A stretch of 64,000 nucleotides of DNA from Meridianimarinicoccus roseus (GTDB lineage Bacteria > Pseudomonadota > Alphaproteobacteria > Rhodobacterales > Rhodobacteraceae), in contig NZ_QGKU01000015.1 of NCBI RefSeq assembly GCF_003172915.1, positions 1 through 64,000 on the forward strand. The letters are read 5' to 3'. Positions 61,238-64,000 of this stretch are shown here, piece by piece. The notes under the pieces are model-generated. The model was given only the letters and a program-made list of their open reading frames with translations. It did not search any database and was not told where the DNA came from. Position 1 is the first letter of the stretch, and the number at the start of each line of letters is the position of its first letter. The position numbers were made by a program, and so were the translations under genes.

Positions 61238-62458
61238 TCAGACCGCAACGATGTTGTGCGACGGGCCGTAGGGGAAGCCGGTGATGTTCTCGGCCCCGTC
61301 TTCAGTGACGATCAGGATGTCATGTTCGCGGTAACCGCCCGCGCCGGGCGTTCCCTCGGGAACCCACAGCATCGGTTCCATCGACACGACCATGCCCGGC
61401 TCCAGCGCGGTGTCGATATCCTCGCGAAGTTCCAGCCCTGCCTCACGGCCGTAATAGTGCGACAGCACCCCGAACGAATGGCCGTATCCGAAGGACCGGT
61501 ACTGCAGAAGCCCCATGTCGGTCAGCGCGGCGTTCAGCTCCGCGCAGATGCCCGCGCAGGTCATGCCGGGGCGGATCAGAGACAGGCCCAATTCGTGGAT
61601 GGCGACATTCGCCTCCCAGACCTTGCACGAGGCAGCGTCTGGTTCGCCCAGGAACAACGTGCGTTCCAGTGCCGTGTAATAGCCCGAGATCATCGGGAAG
61701 GTGTTCAGGCTCAGGATGTCGCCGCCTTGCAGCGCGCGGGTCGTCACCGGGTTGTGTGCGCCATCGGTGTTCAGTCCAGACTGGAACCAGACCCAGCTGT
61801 CGCGCAGTTCGCTGTCGGGATGGGCGCGCGCGATTTCGGCCTCCATCGCGTCGCGACCGGCCATCGCCACGTCGATCTCGCGGGTGCCTTCGCGGATCGC
61901 CTCGCGCACTGCGGCGCCGCCGAGGTCGGCAATGCGCGCGCCCTCGCGGATCAGCGCGATTTCCACGTTCGACTTGCGCATCCGGATCGCCATCGTCGCA
62001 TCGGCGATATCCACGGTTTCGGGAGCGCCAAGGAAATCTGCCAGTTTGCCGGCTTGCAGCAGCGTCAGGTGATCGCCTTCGATCCCGATTCGCCGCACCC
62101 CGCCCGAAAGGTCACGGACAGCGCGCCAGTAGTTGTCGCGCGCCCAGTCAGTGTAGATCACGTTGTCGCCCACCGATCGGCGCCACGGCTGGCCCGCGTC
62201 GATATTCGCGCTGACCGTGGTGCAGGCGTCCTGCGTGACGACACAGCCATAGGGCCGACCGAAGCTGCAATAGAGGAACCCGCTGAAATACGCGATGTTG
62301 TGCATGGAGGTGAGCAGGACAACGGGAATGTCCCGTGCAGCCATCGCGGCGCGCAGGGCGGCAAGGCGGCGGTCGTATTCCGTGCGGGGGAACGGAAGCG
62401 GGCCCTTCTCGCCGTTGTGGCAGGTGAAGGTCGCGGGGCGGATAAGGGTGTTTGTCAT
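61238..62458 (-). CDS. Creatinase (creatine amidinohydrolase)
   Basis: Hydrolyses creatine to sarcosine and urea; a metal-independent member of the M24 pita-bread fold. The 406 residues align throughout with Pseudomonas creatinase as I remember it: HNIAYFSGFLYCSFGRPYG, SANIDAGQPWRRSVGDN, IYTDWARDNYW, GLNTDGAHNPVTT with the catalytic His (235 here, 232 in P. putida), LSLNTFPMISGYYTALERTLF, YGHSFGVLSHYYGREAGLE and VVSMEPMLWVPEGTPGAGGYREHDILIV (key parts). The N-terminal domain is also present. ATG 62458 gives the normal N-terminus; the frame is open upstream. It is followed on the same strand by a four-gene ABC importer, suggesting uptake and use of creatine as nitrogen and carbon source. Confidence 0.9.
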   Translation of the reverse strand: MTNTLIRPATFTCHNGEKGPLPFPRTEYDRRLAALRAAMAARDIPVVLLTSMHNIAYFSGFLYCSFGRPYGCVVTQDACTTVSANIDAGQPWRRSVGDNVIYTDWARDNYWRAVRDLSGGVRRIGIEGDHLTLLQAGKLADFLGAPETVDIADATMAIRMRKSNVEIALIREGARIADLGGAAVREAIREGTREIDVAMAGRDAMEAEIARAHPDSELRDSWVWFQSGLNTDGAHNPVTTRALQGGDILSLNTFPMISGYYTALERTLFLGEPDAASCKVWEANVAIHELGLSLIRPGMTCAGICAELNAALTDMGLLQYRSFGYGHSFGVLSHYYGREAGLELREDIDTALEPGMVVSMEPMLWVPEGTPGAGGYREHDILIVTEDGAENITGFPYGPSHNIVAV

Positions 62459-62596
62459 GGCGATTGTCCCGAAACAGGCCGGGCTGCGACGCCCGGACAG
62501 GGCGTCCCGGCGTGCAGGACTACGGAAGCCGCGCGGTGCGCGGAACCACGACGCCATCGTGGCTGACAGCAGCGTTAGAACCGGCCCGCGCGCCGG

Positions 62597-63361
62597 TCAA
62601 GCGCCTTGCGCGGGCTCTGGCAGCCGGACGCGTGCATCGCCCGCTTCAAGGTCGCCTTGTGCCCGATCGAAGCGCAGATAGGCGATGCCGGCCCCGCCCG
62701 ATTGGGTATAGAGCGTCCCGGCCGGCTTTCCTTCCGAGGTGATCGCCGTGCCCACCGGCGCGCTGCCGTCCACCGCCACACGCGCGAGCCCTTTGCGCAA
62801 TTCCGTCTTGTGCTTCATCCTCGCGGTGACTTCCTGCCCGACATAGCAGCCCTTGCGGAAATCGACGCCGTTCAGCCGTTCGAACCCGGCCTCCAGAATG
62901 AAGGTCGCGTCCGGCAGCAGCTCGATCCCGGTTTCCGGGATCATGTGCAGCACGCGCAGCGCGTCCCAGTCCGCGGGAGCGATGTCGCCGGTCTGCATGG
63001 AACCATAGGCGCGCCAGCCAAGCGCCTGGTGCCGTGGATCGGCGAACGCGCCGTCGGGCGCGTCGCCCGTCCCGCGCGAAACCTTCAGATCGGTCTGCGC
63101 GATCGTCACATCGGCGCGCAGCTTGTACATCGACAGGCGCTTGAACAGCCCCGCTGCGAGCGGTTCGGCCACGTCCAGCAGGATCGCGTCCGCGCCATCG
63201 GGCACCAGAAAGAAATCGGCCAGCAGCTTGCCCTGCGGGGTCAGCATCGCGGCATAGACCGCGCCTTCGTTCAGGCGGCGCACGTCGTTGGTGACAAGGC
63301 CCTGCAGGAACTGTATCCGGTCGGGCCCGGCAATGCGGAAGATGCGGCGGGATCGGGTCAT
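62597..63361 (-). CDS. ygfZ: Folate-binding Fe-S maturation protein YgfZ
   Basis: The 254-residue GcvT-like protein helps Fe-S enzyme maturation with tetrahydrofolate. It begins with a GcvT-type IFRIAGPDRIQFLQGLVTNDV and contains TPQGKLLADFFLV and the diagnostic KGCYVGQEVTARMKHK with the reactive Cys. The C-terminal barrel includes SEGKPAGTLYTQSGGAGIAYLRFD. The ATG at 63361 fits family starts; the frame is open upstream. It lies between creatinase and the phosphatase gene on the same strand. Confidence 0.94.
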   Translation of the reverse strand: MTRSRRIFRIAGPDRIQFLQGLVTNDVRRLNEGAVYAAMLTPQGKLLADFFLVPDGADAILLDVAEPLAAGLFKRLSMYKLRADVTIAQTDLKVSRGTGDAPDGAFADPRHQALGWRAYGSMQTGDIAPADWDALRVLHMIPETGIELLPDATFILEAGFERLNGVDFRKGCYVGQEVTARMKHKTELRKGLARVAVDGSAPVGTAITSEGKPAGTLYTQSGGAGIAYLRFDRAQGDLEAGDARVRLPEPAQGA

Positions 63362-63417
63362 CGCGGGTCCTTTTCCTTTCGGGTCGATATAGGCACGCGG
63401 ACGGTGCCGCGACAGGG

Positions 63418-64000
63418 TCAGGCGCGCTTCGCGTCCCAGCTTTCCGTCAGCGCCACGTGGTCGTACCGCGTTTCCAGCCAGGTTTCGAAGGACATCGGCT
63501 GCGTTTCCGTTTCCGCTTCGTAGACGTCGAAGACATGATCCAGCACGCCCGTGTCGGTGGAGGCGAGATGCATGTATTTCCAATGAAGTTGCCGACGCGC
63601 CAGTGCCACCGGCACGCCTTCGATCACCGCAAGATACAGCGCCGATGCGAAGCCGGCCCGATCCGCCCCCGACTTGCAATGCAGCACGAACGGCTTTTCC
63701 ACCGTCCGCATCAGCGCGATCAGTTCGAGGATGTTTTCGCGGGGGACCAGCTTGCGCGCGCTCAGCGTGATGTTGTGCAGATGCAGGCCCAGCCGTGCAC
63801 ATGCCTCCTGTTCGAACAGATAGGGGCTTTGCTGCACCGCGCCGCGCAGGTTGATGACGCTGCGGATCCCCATGCGGTGATAACGTTTCAGCCTGCGTGG
63901 CGACGGCTGGTTCGACCGCCACACTCCCGGCGCGATCTCGAACAGGTTCCACCACACGATCCGCAGGAATGCGTGGTCCAGCAACTGGAAATGCCACCAC
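63418..64000 (-). CDS. Dual-specificity / tyrosine phosphatase family protein (5' partial)
   Basis: At least 193 residues are visible. The catalytic loop is HCKSGADRAGFASALYLAV (HCxxGxxR), preceded by EIAPGVWRSNQPSPRRLKRYHRMGIRSVINLRG, the DSP/SIW14-like substrate face (key residues W, RS-QP and INLRG). The only start-like codon near the edge is a TTG at 63984, but the frame remains open to the end of the window and reads WWHFQLLDHAFLRIVWWN, which continues family-like sequence, so the start lies outside. The late part MHLASTDTGVLDHVFDVYE is typical of the Rhodobacterales group. Confidence 0.88.
   Translation of the reverse strand, partial: WWHFQLLDHAFLRIVWWNLFEIAPGVWRSNQPSPRRLKRYHRMGIRSVINLRGAVQQSPYLFEQEACARLGLHLHNITLSARKLVPRENILELIALMRTVEKPFVLHCKSGADRAGFASALYLAVIEGVPVALARRQLHWKYMHLASTDTGVLDHVFDVYEAETETQPMSFETWLETRYDHVALTESWDAKRA

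Overview
The window is about 64 kb of high-GC DNA with dense, mostly short-spaced operons. It looks like a chromosomal segment of a marine or halotolerant alphaproteobacterium of the Rhodobacterales (Roseobacteraceae/Paracoccaceae). The pointers are protein styles typical of that group (CobH/CobL/CobI/CbiG-CobJ order, DUF1244, DUF1285, DUF1523, COQ9, CHCC zinc finger), two exported proteins with VPLPA-type C-terminal sorting signals, and a TTAA-N7-TTAA box of the CtrA kind. No phage, integron, insertion sequence, CRISPR array, rRNA or tRNA was seen.

Layout. Positions 1-3.2 kb hold glmU (5' end outside the window) and glmS, for UDP-GlcNAc precursor supply. Positions 3.2-13 kb hold two divergent blocks of cobalamin genes. 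cobD, cobC and a DUF1636 gene run leftward. A small His-rich membrane protein, cbiX, cobH, cobL, cobI and a cbiG-cobJ fusion run rightward. Between the blocks lie a degenerate response-regulator domain with a CtrA-type box and a glutathionyl-hydroquinone reductase. Positions 13-19 kb carry housekeeping genes: GNAT, DUF1244, an MFS carrier, pyk, two HupE/UreJ-type membrane proteins (possible Ni/Co uptake) and rpmI-rplT. Positions 19-27.7 kb are more eroded. They contain a wrecked beta-lactamase-like serine hydrolase, a GST, rpsU, COQ9, a VPLPA protein, a quinone oxidoreductase, an ABC ATPase, a CHCC zinc-finger protein and a second wreck, a VPLPA protein with two in-frame stops.

Positions 27.8-34.8 kb hold polA, another VPLPA protein, a CDF metal exporter, Usp, DUF2798, hemolysin-III-like and DUF1285 genes. 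Positions 34.8-41.7 kb are a tightly overlapping MoxR / DUF58 / BatA-DUF4159 / VWA-like four-gene module. Positions 42.9-47 kb are the glycolate oxidase genes glcDEF behind a GntR/FadR-type inverted repeat. Positions 47-55.6 kb hold a trypsin-like protease, Hsp20, a GntP permease, a phytase-like exported protein, an alpha/beta hydrolase, a P1 peptidase, DUF1523 and small envelope proteins.

Positions 55.7-62.5 kb hold a PotABCD-type ABC importer on the minus strand, directly behind a gene that closely matches creatinase. I read this as a creatine uptake and hydrolysis locus. The window ends with ygfZ and a protein phosphatase whose 5' end lies outside.

The most promising points are the creatinase-linked importer and its permease with a roughly 260-residue acidic insert, the phosphoacceptor-less receiver behind a perfect CtrA box, the CbiG-CobJ fusion in a mixed cobalamin pathway, the MoxR/DUF58/DUF4159 module, and the two decaying genes.
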